Below the pieces are notes generated by a model that did no database searches, was not told the DNA's origin, and saw only the letters and a program-made list of their open reading frames with translations. Shown one piece after another: positions 1-7,933 of a DNA stretch of 64,000 nt (positions are counted from its first letter, which is position 1; every line of letters starts with the position of its first letter). The translations under genes were made by a program, and so were the position numbers. Source of the DNA: Actinomycetes bacterium (GTDB taxonomy: Bacteria; Actinomycetota; Actinomycetes; JAHEKZ01); assembly GCA_027118455.1 (NCBI GenBank), contig JAJAYZ010000041.1:1-64000 (forward strand), in the 5' to 3' direction.

Positions 1-118
<118 letters not shown>

Positions 119-191
119 GCTCTGGCGCGTTGCCGCGATGGGAGGGGACGCGCGGAGGTGGTGCTGGCTGGCACCGACCTAGAGTTCGGGC

Positions 192-1730
192 ATGAGTGCC
201 CGCGAGACGATTCCTGAGTTGCTGCTCGCAGCTGCCGCCCGCGATCCCGATGGGGTCTGGCTACACACCGATGACGGAGCCTTGACCTTCGCCGCGGCGG
301 CCGATCAGGTGGCACACGTTGCCGAGCGGCTGAGCACGCGCGGGATCGGCGCAGGCGACCTCGTCGTTCTGATCGCGCGGACGACTCCGCCGCACCTCCT
401 TGTTTGGTTAGCGCTGAGCAGCATCGGCGCCATCACCGTTCCCACCGATCCGGCAGCCACGGACGCCGAGCTCGATGGGCTCATCGGTCAGGTGCAGCCC
501 AAGGCTGTGATCAGGGACGTGATCGGGGACGTCCCATCAGCCACCCTGGACATTGGAGGACTCGTCGGTGACTGGACGGTGCCCGTCGCCCATGCCCCGC
601 CACTGCCGATGCAGGTCGCTCCCGACGACCTGGCCGTGCTCATCCCGACGTCGGGGACAACTGGGCGTTCCAAGCTGGTCATGCAGACGCATCGCTCCTA
701 TGCGTGGGCAGGGGAAGGGTTTCCCTTCTGGCTGGGGTTGACCGCTGACGACCAGCTGATGACGTCGTTGCCGCTCTTCCACATCAACGCCCCCGCCTAC
801 TCGGTGCTCGGATCGCTGGCCTGCGGCGCCGGTCTGATCCTGCTGCCGAGATTCTCGGCCAGCGGGTTCTTCGACGCCGCTCGCCGGCACGGTGCCACCG
901 AGTTCAATGCGATCGGCGCGATGCTCGAGATCCTGATGCGCCAGCCAGTGCGACCTGACGATGCCGACACCGACCTACGGCTTTGTTACACCGGCCCGTC
1001 TCCCGCCAGGGAGTGGCAGGAGGCGTTCGAGCGGCGGTTCGGCCTCCGCGTCGTCGGCGGCTACGGGCTGTCCGAATCGCCGTACGGGCTGATCTGGCGC
1101 CAGGGAACGCGTCCCTTCGGAGCGCTGGGGTCGCCACGCCAGCACCCGACCCTGGGCGAGGTGAACCAGGCTCGCGTCGTCGACGAGCTCGGCCAGGACG
1201 TGCCAGAGGGAGGTGCCGGCGAGCTGTGGCTGCGCAACCCGGTCGTCACCCCCGGCTATTGGGGAATGCCGGAGGAGACGGCCGCCACGATCGTCGACGG
1301 GTGGCTGCACACCGGCGACCTCGTGACGGTGAACGCCGATGAGACCTACACCTTCGTCGCCCGAAAGAAGGAGGTGCTGCGTCGCCGCGGTCAGAACATG
1401 TCTCCGGCTGAGATCGAGGAGGCCATCGCCGCACACCCCGATGTGCTCGAGGTCGCCATCGTCGCGGTTCCTTCTGAGCTGACCGAGGACGAGGTCAAGG
1501 CCTTCGTCGTGGCTGTTCCGGACCGCCACCTTGACTTCGCCGAGCTGCGGAAGTGGGCGGCAACGCGTCTGTCGGCCTTCAAGGTGCCGCGCTTCTGGCA
1601 GGCTGTCGACGCACTGCCGAGGACGGCGACGTCGCGAGTGGCCAAGCATGAGTTGCCGACCGGTCACCCGCCCGACGAGTACGACGCCGAGCCCGACCAC
1701 CACGAAACCACAACGAAGGACAAGCCATGA
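192..1730 (+). CDS. AMP-dependent acyl-CoA synthetase/ligase
   Basis: A 512-residue ANL-superfamily enzyme that should activate a carboxylic acid as an acyl-adenylate and transfer it to CoA. Core motifs are visible in order: the P-loop-like TSGTTGRSK near residue 153, GYGLSES near 290, GWLHTGD near 370, the hinge KKEVLRRRGQNMSP near 392, and a C-terminal LPRTATSRVAKHEL whose lysine is the probable adenylation residue. Length fits a stand-alone ligase. The substrate cannot be read from sequence. Its stop overlaps the start of the next gene (ATGA), so it is translationally coupled to a citryl-CoA lyase-like protein, suggesting the acyl-CoA product is handled by that partner. Start is the ATG at 192; no strong Shine-Dalgarno sequence precedes it. 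Confidence 0.9.
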   Translation: MSARETIPELLLAAAARDPDGVWLHTDDGALTFAAAADQVAHVAERLSTRGIGAGDLVVLIARTTPPHLLVWLALSSIGAITVPTDPAATDAELDGLIGQVQPKAVIRDVIGDVPSATLDIGGLVGDWTVPVAHAPPLPMQVAPDDLAVLIPTSGTTGRSKLVMQTHRSYAWAGEGFPFWLGLTADDQLMTSLPLFHINAPAYSVLGSLACGAGLILLPRFSASGFFDAARRHGATEFNAIGAMLEILMRQPVRPDDADTDLRLCYTGPSPAREWQEAFERRFGLRVVGGYGLSESPYGLIWRQGTRPFGALGSPRQHPTLGEVNQARVVDELGQDVPEGGAGELWLRNPVVTPGYWGMPEETAATIVDGWLHTGDLVTVNADETYTFVARKKEVLRRRGQNMSPAEIEEAIAAHPDVLEVAIVAVPSELTEDEVKAFVVAVPDRHLDFAELRKWAATRLSAFKVPRFWQAVDALPRTATSRVAKHELPTGHPPDEYDAEPDHHETTTKDKP

Positions 1731-2539
1731 CCGGGTACCGGACATCGATCGGAACCGCAGACGCCACGTCGATCCAGGTCCTCGGGCAGGATCTGGCCGA
1801 CGACCTGATGGGCAAGGTCGGCTTCGCCGAGCTTGCTTATTGGCTGGTCGCGCAGCGGCGCCCGTTACCCGGCGAACTGCGCGTCTTTGAGTCAGTGCTG
1901 GTCGCACTGGCCGACCATGGCTTGACGCCCAGCGCACTGGCTGCGCGGCTAACGCTGACAGGTGCGCCGGAGTCGGTCCAAGGGGCGTTGGCAGCCGGAC
2001 TGCTAGGCGGGGGCTCACGATTCCTTGGCGTCACCGAAGACACCGGGAAGTTCCTCAGCGGCACTCTTGGTGCGGTCACCGGGTCCGGGTCACCGCTGCC
2101 CGACACCGAAGCGGCCTGGGATGCCATCGCCATCGGCGCGGTGCGTTCCCGGCGTGCCGCTGGCCTGCTCGTCCCTGGCCTCGGCCACACCTTGCACAAG
2201 CAGGGGGACCCCAGGACGCCAGTGCTCTTCGCGATCGCCAAGGAAGAGGGTCTCTTTGGCCCCCACCTGCAGCTCCTCGAAGCCGTCTGGCGAGTTCATC
2301 CTGAGGTGCTCGGCCGCACCCTCGCACTGAACGGCGCTGGCGCTTGTGGGGCGGCCCTCTGCGACGTTGGGCTGCCCACCTCGATCCTGCGCGGCTTTGC
2401 CCTCCTGGCTCGCACCGCTGGCCTGCTCGGTCACCTCGCTGAGGAGATGCGCGAGCCCATCGGGCTCGACCTCTATGCGCAGGTCGAACACGACACGGTC
2501 TACCAACCACCGCAGGGCGACGGCGAGGCCGCTCGCTAG
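1727..2539 (+). CDS. Citryl-CoA lyase-like protein, citrate synthase superfamily
   Basis: A 270-residue protein with the small-domain signatures of the citrate synthase/citryl-CoA lyase fold: LLGGGSRFLGVTED near residue 90, VPGLGHTLHKQGDPR near 145 (the GxGH histidine and DPR are characteristic), and a helical C-terminus ending LYAQVEHDTVY. It is shorter than full citrate synthases (about 370-430 residues) and resembles stand-alone citryl-CoA lyase domains, which cleave or form carbon-carbon bonds to CoA thioesters. It overlaps the upstream acyl-CoA ligase by four bases. Inference: the pair activates an acid to its CoA ester and then cleaves or condenses it. The physiological substrate is unknown. 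Confidence 0.8.
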   Translation: MTGYRTSIGTADATSIQVLGQDLADDLMGKVGFAELAYWLVAQRRPLPGELRVFESVLVALADHGLTPSALAARLTLTGAPESVQGALAAGLLGGGSRFLGVTEDTGKFLSGTLGAVTGSGSPLPDTEAAWDAIAIGAVRSRRAAGLLVPGLGHTLHKQGDPRTPVLFAIAKEEGLFGPHLQLLEAVWRVHPEVLGRTLALNGAGACGAALCDVGLPTSILRGFALLARTAGLLGHLAEEMREPIGLDLYAQVEHDTVYQPPQGDGEAAR

Positions 2540-2558
2540 CTCGGTCGCGAGGTGAACG

Positions 2559-3479
2559 TCAGCCGGGAGCCAGTTCGGTCATCACCCGTTCGGCGTTGTC
2601 GAGCGCAGCCGCCGCGCTGACGTCTTGGGCGACGGTCTCTGGATCCCAGTTGAGGTCGAGGAAGACCTCGGTGACCCCGGCCGCGGCCAGTGCTTGGAGA
2701 TCGCTACGGATCTGGTCGGCGCTGCCCTGCAACGGCACGCGGTCGGCTGGCGCCTCCCCCCCGAGGCGCACGACTCCGCGCGTGACGAAGCGCAGGGCAC
2801 CGGTGTTGCGGCCAGCCTCGGACGCCGCCGACCGCACGACGTCGATCGACTGCCCGATGGTGGTCAGGTCGGTGCGGCTACTGCTGATCCAGCCGTCAGC
2901 GATGCGGCCGATCCGGCGCAAGGCCGCGTCGGCGGTTCCGCCCATGAGGAGGGGAGGGTGCGGCTGCTGCACCGGCTTCGGTTCCACCCGACTGAGCGGT
3001 ACGTCGTAGAACTGTCCGTGGTACTCCACCTCCGGCTGCGTCCAGATGGCTGTGAGGCACTCGATGAACTCCGCAGCGCGTGCGCCGCGCTTCTCCATCG
3101 GCACTCCTACCGCCTCGAATTCCGCTGCAGCCCAACCCAGGCCCAGGCCGACGTCGAGGCGACCCTTCGACACGATGTCGACCGTGGTCAGCGCCTTGCT
3201 CAACACGATGGGCGAGTAGAAGGGCAAGTTGACGACCGCCGTGCCCAACCGGATTCCAGACGTGCACGCGGCGACGTAAGCCAGTGCGCTGACCGGGTCG
3301 ATGACACCGTGGTAGACCGCGCCCCAGTCCTCGTCGACCGGGTGCAGCAGTCGCTGGAACGACCACAACGACGCGTAGCCCAGTTCCTCGGCGCGTACCG
3401 CGACGTGCCGCATGTTCTCCGGCGTTGCCCACGCGCCAGAGACCGGCAGCCCGAGGCCAAGTGCAGGAGTGGCGGCCAC
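2559..3479 (-). CDS. LLM-class flavin/F420-dependent oxidoreductase
   Basis: A 306-residue luciferase-like monooxygenase-family TIM barrel. Visible family features include the N-terminal GLGLPVSGAWATPENM, the strand around GTAVVNLPFYSPIVLSK, GLGLGWAAAEFEAVGV and the C-terminal TEVFLDLNWDPE. Actinobacterial members commonly use F420, but cofactor choice between F420 and FMN cannot be proven here. Translation appears to start at a GTG immediately after the TAG of the upstream VOC gene (TAGGTG, no gap), so the two are probably co-transcribed and coupled. It converges with the citryl-CoA lyase-like gene, leaving only about 20 bases between stops. Substrate unknown. Confidence 0.88.
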   Translation of the reverse strand: MAATPALGLGLPVSGAWATPENMRHVAVRAEELGYASLWSFQRLLHPVDEDWGAVYHGVIDPVSALAYVAACTSGIRLGTAVVNLPFYSPIVLSKALTTVDIVSKGRLDVGLGLGWAAAEFEAVGVPMEKRGARAAEFIECLTAIWTQPEVEYHGQFYDVPLSRVEPKPVQQPHPPLLMGGTADAALRRIGRIADGWISSSRTDLTTIGQSIDVVRSAASEAGRNTGALRFVTRGVVRLGGEAPADRVPLQGSADQIRSDLQALAAAGVTEVFLDLNWDPETVAQDVSAAAALDNAERVMTELAPG

Positions 3480-3992
3480 CTACGCGTCCAGCTGACGACC
3501 GGCGAAGTACATCAGCGGGTCGCTGAGCAGCTCGAGTCCGATGCCGTCGGGGTCGCGGAAGTACATCGACTCAGGGATCCCGCGGTCGGGTCCGACGTAC
3601 TCGATGCCCGCTTCGTCGAGCCGCACGCGCAGCTGCTTCCAGCGGTCGCTGGCCACCGAGATCGCGACGTGCTGGACCGCCCCGATCGACTCAACACCGG
3701 GCTGGAGCCCGAGGCCGGGGAAGTCAAAGAAGCCGAGCAACGTCTGGTTTCCCACATCGAAGAAGAAGTGCGAAGACCCCGGGTAGTCGCGGTTATCGAC
3801 CAACTCGACCAACGGGAAGCCCAGCAGTCCCTGGTAGAACTGGATCGTCTGTTCCACGTCTGAGCAGATCAGCGCGGCGTGGTGAATGCCTCGACCGTTG
3901 GACCGTGGCCGGTCTGCCGTTGGTAGTGCGTAGCGCGCACGCAGTTCGGCTTGACGAGCCGCGAGTTCGGTCAGCTCTTCATCGGTCGGCAT
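3480..3992 (-). CDS. VOC-family (glyoxalase/dioxygenase-like) protein
   Basis: A 170-residue vicinal-oxygen-chelate protein. An N-terminal helical extension of about 35 residues precedes the VOC fold, which begins at GIHHAALICSDVEQTIQFYQ (metal-ligand histidine in IHHAA). The repeat's second half has VQHVAISVASD, and ISVASDRW is followed by FRDPDGIGLELL, which supplies the usual late glutamate ligand. Members act as dioxygenases, lyases or isomerases on metal-chelated substrates. It sits directly upstream of, and abuts, an LLM oxidoreductase, suggesting a two-step oxidative pathway. The exact reaction is not recognisable. Confidence 0.85.
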   Translation of the reverse strand: MPTDEELTELAARQAELRARYALPTADRPRSNGRGIHHAALICSDVEQTIQFYQGLLGFPLVELVDNRDYPGSSHFFFDVGNQTLLGFFDFPGLGLQPGVESIGAVQHVAISVASDRWKQLRVRLDEAGIEYVGPDRGIPESMYFRDPDGIGLELLSDPLMYFAGRQLDA

Positions 3993-4182
3993 GGTGGCTC
4001 CTGATATCCGTCCTCATCGTGCGAACACTGGGACTGTAGCCCCGGGACATCAGGAGCGCAGCGTTCCCTGAGCGAGGACCATCGCCTCTGGTCTCCTGAC
4101 GCCGATCAGCGTGAACTGGGTCGCGCTGGGGGGAGTGCAGAACCGCAGGATCCCCACCACCGCCGTCGCTCCTGTGAGTGCC

Positions 4183-4608
4183 TTACGCGTCAGGGTCGAC
4201 CCGGCGTCCGCGTTTGATCTCGCCGCGTCGCTTCTTCTGGGTAATCCTTCGCTCGACCGCGCCGCGCGACGGTTTCGTTGCCCGCCGCGGTCGCGGAGGT
4301 GGTGCAGTCGCTTCGCGCAACGTCTCGGCCAACCGCTGCTCAGCGGCCCGCCGGTTGAGGTGTTGGCTGCGCTCTTCCTGCGCGGTGATCCGGAGCACGC
4401 CATCAGCGAGTCGGTCGCCGAGGCGATCCAGGGCTCGCCTGCGCCAGATCGGAGGGAGCGATGGCGAATGTGCAACGTCGAACAGCAGCTCAACACGCGA
4501 GTCAGTGGTGTTGACCGACTGACCGCCTGGGCCGCTGGATCGAGAGAACTTCCAGCGCAGCTCGTGTGACGGGATCACCACTGAACCTCGGACCGGCACG
4601 TCACTCAT
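4183..4608 (-). CDS. arfB: Peptidyl-tRNA hydrolase ArfB-type ribosome rescue factor
   Basis: A 141-residue protein with the catalytic GGQ loop of class I release factors (SRSSGPGGQSVNTTDS, near residues 23-38) and a strongly basic C-terminal tail (TKPSRGAVERRITQKKRRGE). This matches the ArfB/YaeJ/ICT1 family, which hydrolyses peptidyl-tRNA on stalled ribosomes with the basic tail inserted into the empty mRNA channel. Length (about 140 residues) is typical and excludes a full release factor. It runs antisense to the following pseudogene and co-directionally with the small membrane protein upstream. Start ATG at 4608; 11 bases separate it from the upstream gene's stop. Confidence 0.93.
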   Translation of the reverse strand: MSDVPVRGSVVIPSHELRWKFSRSSGPGGQSVNTTDSRVELLFDVAHSPSLPPIWRRRALDRLGDRLADGVLRITAQEERSQHLNRRAAEQRLAETLREATAPPPRPRRATKPSRGAVERRITQKKRRGEIKRGRRVDPDA

Positions 4609-4619
4609 GGCGGCTCAGA

Positions 4620-4877
4620 TCAGGTTCGCCTGAACAGGACCGCACCGAGGGTCCCGATGACTCCAGCGACCAGCAAAGCGAGGAGCAACCAGATCAGTGC
4701 GAGGCTCACCCACCGTCTCCACCCCCGTAGCCGTCGGACACCCATGGCGAAGTCGCCGTACATGGCAATCTGCCCCATCGGCGTGTACTGGTCATGGCGC
4801 TGGGAACCCACCAGCTTCGCCCAGTCCTCGCTGGTGGGCGGATCGTTCGGCTCGTCATCGGGTGCGGCCATGATCAC
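4620..4877 (-). CDS. Small membrane protein, unknown function
   Basis: An 85-residue protein with an acidic, proline-rich N-terminus (APDDEPNDPPTSEDWAKL), a basic linker (GVRRLRGWRRW) and a single hydrophobic segment near residues 57-81 ending in FRRT. The basic residues before the segment predict N-in topology. It lies 11 bases upstream of arfB on the same strand and is probably co-transcribed. Similar short single-pass proteins are frequent in actinobacteria but I do not recognise a named family. The start could be the ATG at 4877 or the second one at 4871. Confidence 0.6.
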   Translation of the reverse strand: MIMAAPDDEPNDPPTSEDWAKLVGSQRHDQYTPMGQIAMYGDFAMGVRRLRGWRRWVSLALIWLLLALLVAGVIGTLGAVLFRRT

Positions 4878-4972
4878 GATGATGCCAGAGGTTCACCGGG
4901 CCTGGCGCACCGTCGTCGCTGGGGGTGCAGATCGACAGTGGTGGTGCTGGTTGAGGTCGGTAGCGTTCCCGC

Positions 4973-5252
4973 ATGCTTATCGCGCTGATCGGAGGCACCG
5001 GACGCACCGTGGCGTTGGTCCTGGACGAGCTTCTCCTCCGCGGGCATCACGTTCGGGCGCTCGTGCGCGCTGATGGTCGGGTGACCGAGGGGAGTTCAGT
5101 CACGACGGTGGTGGGGGACTCTCGAGATCGAAGTACCTTTAAGTGCCCTCATCGATGGAACTGACGCCGTTGCCTCCGCGCTAGGCCAACGCGGCCGCGA
5201 GGAGACTCTGGTCGAGCGCATCACCGCAGTTGCCAATCATTTGGTTGAATAA
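4973..5252 (+). pseudogene. Frameshifted, truncated NAD(P)-binding Rossmann/SDR-like gene
   Basis: The reading frame opens with MLIALIGGTGRTVALVLDELL, a GGTGxT-type Rossmann dinucleotide motif of atypical short-chain dehydrogenases, and continues to GDSRDRS. It then leaves frame near 5126-5133. The homologous continuation is in another frame (LSALIDGTDAVASALGQRG, the usual DGxDAVxSALG motif) and runs to a TAA at 5250-5252. The total of about 92 residues is far short of the 200-300 expected, so the C-terminal half is missing as well. This is a degraded gene, or a consensus error plus a truncation. Confidence 0.75.
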
Positions 5253-5255
5253 GAG

Positions 5256-5882
5256 TTACCTCGCCGCGCCCGATGATGACCTTGATCCGGCCATGAGCAC
5301 CCCGCCGAACATCACCTGCCAGAGGACGACCGGATAGGCGATCCAGCGTTCGGCCCCGCCAATGCCGAGTCCGGTGAGCGCGCCGCCATCGAGTCCACCG
5401 AAGAGGGCAAGGACGAGCACCGAAAGGGTCACGCCGCCCAACAGGTAGGAGAACCAGCTGGGCGGGCCGGTGCGTGCCAGCCCGCCGGCGATCCCGCAGA
5501 GCCCGCCAGCAACGAACGAGACGACGGCCGATGACGGGTGGATCGGCCCGCTCCCACTGGGGAAGAGCCCGACGCCCAGGGTGCCGATCCCGTTGAGCAT
5601 CACGGCCCAGCCGAGAAAAGACCCGGCCCGCGAGCGCAGCAGAATCGTGGCTGCGGCGATCGTGGCCAATCCCGTTGTCACCATGGCCAGGGTGAACACG
5701 TAGCCAGCCGGCTGCAGGATCGCGCCCTCGGCGGTGCGTCCACCGAGATCGCTGATCTCGTTGGCGGTGGTCGTGTAGACGGCCGGGTAGACCGCTTCGG
5801 CCGTGATGATTCCCATGAGTGTGACGGCCCCCGCTGTCGCAAGCAGAAGCCCGGCGATGCGGGGTCGCTCGGTCGCGTCCAT
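5256..5882 (-). CDS. DUF998-family integral membrane protein
   Basis: A 208-residue polytopic membrane protein with about six hydrophobic segments. Family features include an N-terminal membrane segment (LLLATAGAVTLMGIITAEAVYP), the conserved NEISDLGG loop, a periplasmic-type GLFPSG loop and a last segment near AERWIAYPVVLWQVM. These fit the DUF998 family, whose function is unknown. It is divergently transcribed from the agmatinase gene across a 155-base spacer containing a 12-bp tandem repeat, and its stop lies four bases from the end of the Rossmann pseudogene. A longer overlapping frame on the same strand has no membrane pattern and is rejected. Confidence 0.85.
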   Translation of the reverse strand: MDATERPRIAGLLLATAGAVTLMGIITAEAVYPAVYTTTANEISDLGGRTAEGAILQPAGYVFTLAMVTTGLATIAAATILLRSRAGSFLGWAVMLNGIGTLGVGLFPSGSGPIHPSSAVVSFVAGGLCGIAGGLARTGPPSWFSYLLGGVTLSVLVLALFGGLDGGALTGLGIGGAERWIAYPVVLWQVMFGGVLMAGSRSSSGAAR

Positions 5883-5955
5883 GCCTGTCCTGTCTCACCG
5901 GCCCGGCGCTCTGGTCACGCCACGCAGTGGGATCACCTTGGCAGGTCATCACTGT

Positions 5956-6003
5956 GCGGGGTGAGCCGCGGGGTGAGCCGCGGGGTGAGCCTCGGGGTGA
6001 GCC
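5956..6003. repeat. 12-bp tandem direct repeat, four units
   Basis: Four head-to-tail copies of a 12-bp unit (GCGGGGTGAGCC; the fourth starts TCG), followed by a degenerate fifth copy to about 6015. It occupies the divergent promoter region between the DUF998 gene and the agmatinase gene, ending about 35 bases before the latter's ATG. It may be a multi-copy regulator site or a slippage-prone repeat. Confidence 0.9.
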
Positions 6004-6037
6004 GCGAGATGAGAGGGTGCGTTCAAGGAGGTCGACC

Positions 6038-7003
6038 ATGAGCACACCACCGCTGGATGCGCGAGCGCCAAGGCCCGTCGGTCCACCAGACGCTCGCGAG
6101 ACGCCCCGGTTCACCGGCCCTGACACGTTCGCGCGGCTACCGCGACTGTCCGACGTCCCCAAGGCTTCAGTCGCGTTGGTGGGCATCCCCTTCGACTCCG
6201 GCGTCTCGTACCGCCCAGGGGCTCGCTTCGGTCCTGGAGGCATCCGCGCCGGTTCGAAGCTGCTGCGGCCCTATCATGCGTTCCTCGATGTCGAACCATG
6301 GTCGGTGCACCAGGTGGTTGACGCCGGCGACATCGCGTGCAACCCGTTCGACATACCGGCAGCCGTTGACGCGGTGGAGCGGGCGGCGACTGAGCTGCTC
6401 GGCCAGGTCGACCGGATCATCACTTTGGGCGGCGACCACACGATGTCGCTTCCGCTGCTGCGTGCGCACGCGGCCAAGCACGGCCCGATCTCGCTGGTGC
6501 ACTTCGACGCGCACCTCGATACCTGGGACACCTACTTCGGCATGCCGTACACCCACGGCACGCCGTTCCGCCGTGCGGTCGAAGAGGGTGTCTTGGCCCT
6601 GGGCACGTCAGCGCACGTCGGTACGCGGGGACCGCTCTACTCCACCGGCGACCTCGAGCAGGATCGCGACCTCGGCTTCGCAACCGTGACCACCATGGAC
6701 GTGGCCGAGCGCGGTGTGGGGCACGCCATCGATCGCGTCTTGGAGCGAGTGGGCGATCGCCCTGTCTACGTCTCGGTCGACATCGACGTCCTCGACCCAG
6801 CGCATGCGCCGGGTACCGGGACACCGGAGCCAGGTGGCCTGACGACCCGCGAGTTGCAGCAGATCCTGCGCGGTCTGGCCGGCGCTGCCAACGTCGTCGG
6901 TGCAGACATCATGGAGGTGGCGCCTGCCTACGACCACGCCGAGCTCACCACGATCGCAGCGGCCAACGTCGCGTACGAGTTTCTCGGGCTGTTCGCAACG
7001 TGA
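6038..7003 (+). CDS. speB: Agmatinase-family ureohydrolase
   Basis: A 321-residue binuclear-manganese hydrolase of the arginase/agmatinase family. Metal-binding motifs are complete: GGDHTMSLPLLRA, SLVHFDAHLDTWD and SVDIDVLDPAHAPGTGTPEPGG. The N-terminal GIPFDSGVSYRPGARFGPGGIR is typical of agmatinases, guanidinobutyrases and related guanidine-compound hydrolases. It should release urea from a guanidino substrate; agmatine is the default guess. The frame is open further upstream to 5927, but the ATG at 6038 is preceded by AAGGAGGT (6025-6032) with ideal spacing, so the tandem repeat lies outside the protein. No polyamine pathway neighbours are seen. Confidence 0.88.
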   Translation: MSTPPLDARAPRPVGPPDARETPRFTGPDTFARLPRLSDVPKASVALVGIPFDSGVSYRPGARFGPGGIRAGSKLLRPYHAFLDVEPWSVHQVVDAGDIACNPFDIPAAVDAVERAATELLGQVDRIITLGGDHTMSLPLLRAHAAKHGPISLVHFDAHLDTWDTYFGMPYTHGTPFRRAVEEGVLALGTSAHVGTRGPLYSTGDLEQDRDLGFATVTTMDVAERGVGHAIDRVLERVGDRPVYVSVDIDVLDPAHAPGTGTPEPGGLTTRELQQILRGLAGAANVVGADIMEVAPAYDHAELTTIAAANVAYEFLGLFAT

Positions 7004-7070
7004 GCGGCTGCTCCGACCGTTGACTTTTGGCCCCTGTTCTCTGGCCTGTTCTCCGTGGCAGAGTGCTGGC

Positions 7071-7910
7071 ATGAGCAGCCCCGACAACACCCCTGAGTAC
7101 GTCCGCATCAACCGCGCCAGCTGGGACGACCGGGCGGCAGCCCATGCCGCGTCTCCCGATTACCGGGTCCAGAGATTCCTCGATGACCCGAGCTATCTGT
7201 CGGAGGTTGTCCGGTTCGATCTGCCGTTGCTCGGTTCGGTGGAGGGCAAGCGCGGTGTTCACCTGCAGTGTCACATCGGTACCGACACGCTCTCGCTGGC
7301 TCGACTGGGGGCCCAGATGACCGGCGTCGACTTCTCGCCACGGTCCCTGGAGGAGGCCAGGCGGCTGTCCGAAGCTGCTGGCACCCCGATCGAGTACCTC
7401 GAGGCCAACGTCTATGCCGCCCCCAGCTTGCTCGGGTACCACGGTTTCGACTTCGTCTTCACCGGAGTCGGAGCGCTCTGCTGGCTGCCAAATGTCGCTG
7501 AGTGGGCCCAGGTCGTCGCTGACCTGCTGAAGCCAGGTGGCCGACTCTTCATCCGCGAGGGTCACCCCATGCTGTGGGCGATTGACGAGGCTCGTACCGA
7601 CTGGATCGTCGTCGACTACGCCTACTTCGAGACCCAGCACCCGCTCGTCGACGAGGACGGTGGCACCTACGTCGAGACCGACGTGGAATTCCGGAACAAC
7701 CTCACCCACTCGTGGAACCACGGGTTGGGCGAGATCATCAGTGGCCTCGCGAACGTCGGCATGCAGGTCATCGGCCTGGTGGAGCACGACTCGGCTCCGT
7801 GGGAGGCCCTGCCGGGGCAGATGAGCCGCGACGCCGACGGTGAGTGGCGGCTCACCGAGCGGCCAGAGCGGCTGGCCTGCACCTACACCCTTCAGGCGGT
7901 CAAGCTCTGA
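7071..7910 (+). CDS. Class I SAM-dependent methyltransferase
   Basis: A 279-residue methyltransferase. Motif I is HLQCHIGTDTLSLARLGA (less canonical than GxGxG but typical of one UbiE/Methyltransf_11 subgroup), with GVDFSPRSLEEARRL as the acidic loop and LKPGGRLFIREGHP as the post-motif strand. The protein starts at ATG 7071 (MSSPDNTPEYVRINR); the frame is open further upstream over the agmatinase gene but lacks homology there. It lies 67 bases after the agmatinase stop on the same strand and may be co-transcribed. The substrate is unknown. Confidence 0.87.
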   Translation: MSSPDNTPEYVRINRASWDDRAAAHAASPDYRVQRFLDDPSYLSEVVRFDLPLLGSVEGKRGVHLQCHIGTDTLSLARLGAQMTGVDFSPRSLEEARRLSEAAGTPIEYLEANVYAAPSLLGYHGFDFVFTGVGALCWLPNVAEWAQVVADLLKPGGRLFIREGHPMLWAIDEARTDWIVVDYAYFETQHPLVDEDGGTYVETDVEFRNNLTHSWNHGLGEIISGLANVGMQVIGLVEHDSAPWEALPGQMSRDADGEWRLTERPERLACTYTLQAVKL

Positions 7911-7933
7911 GGGGGATCACCTCGCGCGAGCGC

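Noticed and set aside
2625-3863. Long plus-strand frame antisense to the LLM and VOC genes
   Set aside because: Typical high-GC antisense shadow without any recognisable domain.
4050-4182. A minus-strand stretch with good codon use, ending in LTRKALTGATAVVGILRF-like text before arfB
   Set aside because: It has no start of its own clear of arfB, overlaps arfB in another frame and matches no family I know; it may be an old remnant but cannot be supported.
5956-6003. CRISPR array
   Set aside because: Units are contiguous 12-mers with no spacers and no cas genes nearby.
5221-6243. 340-residue minus-strand frame over the DUF998 gene
   Set aside because: It has Gly/Arg-rich low-complexity text from the 12-bp repeat, no membrane or domain pattern, and covers a well-supported gene.
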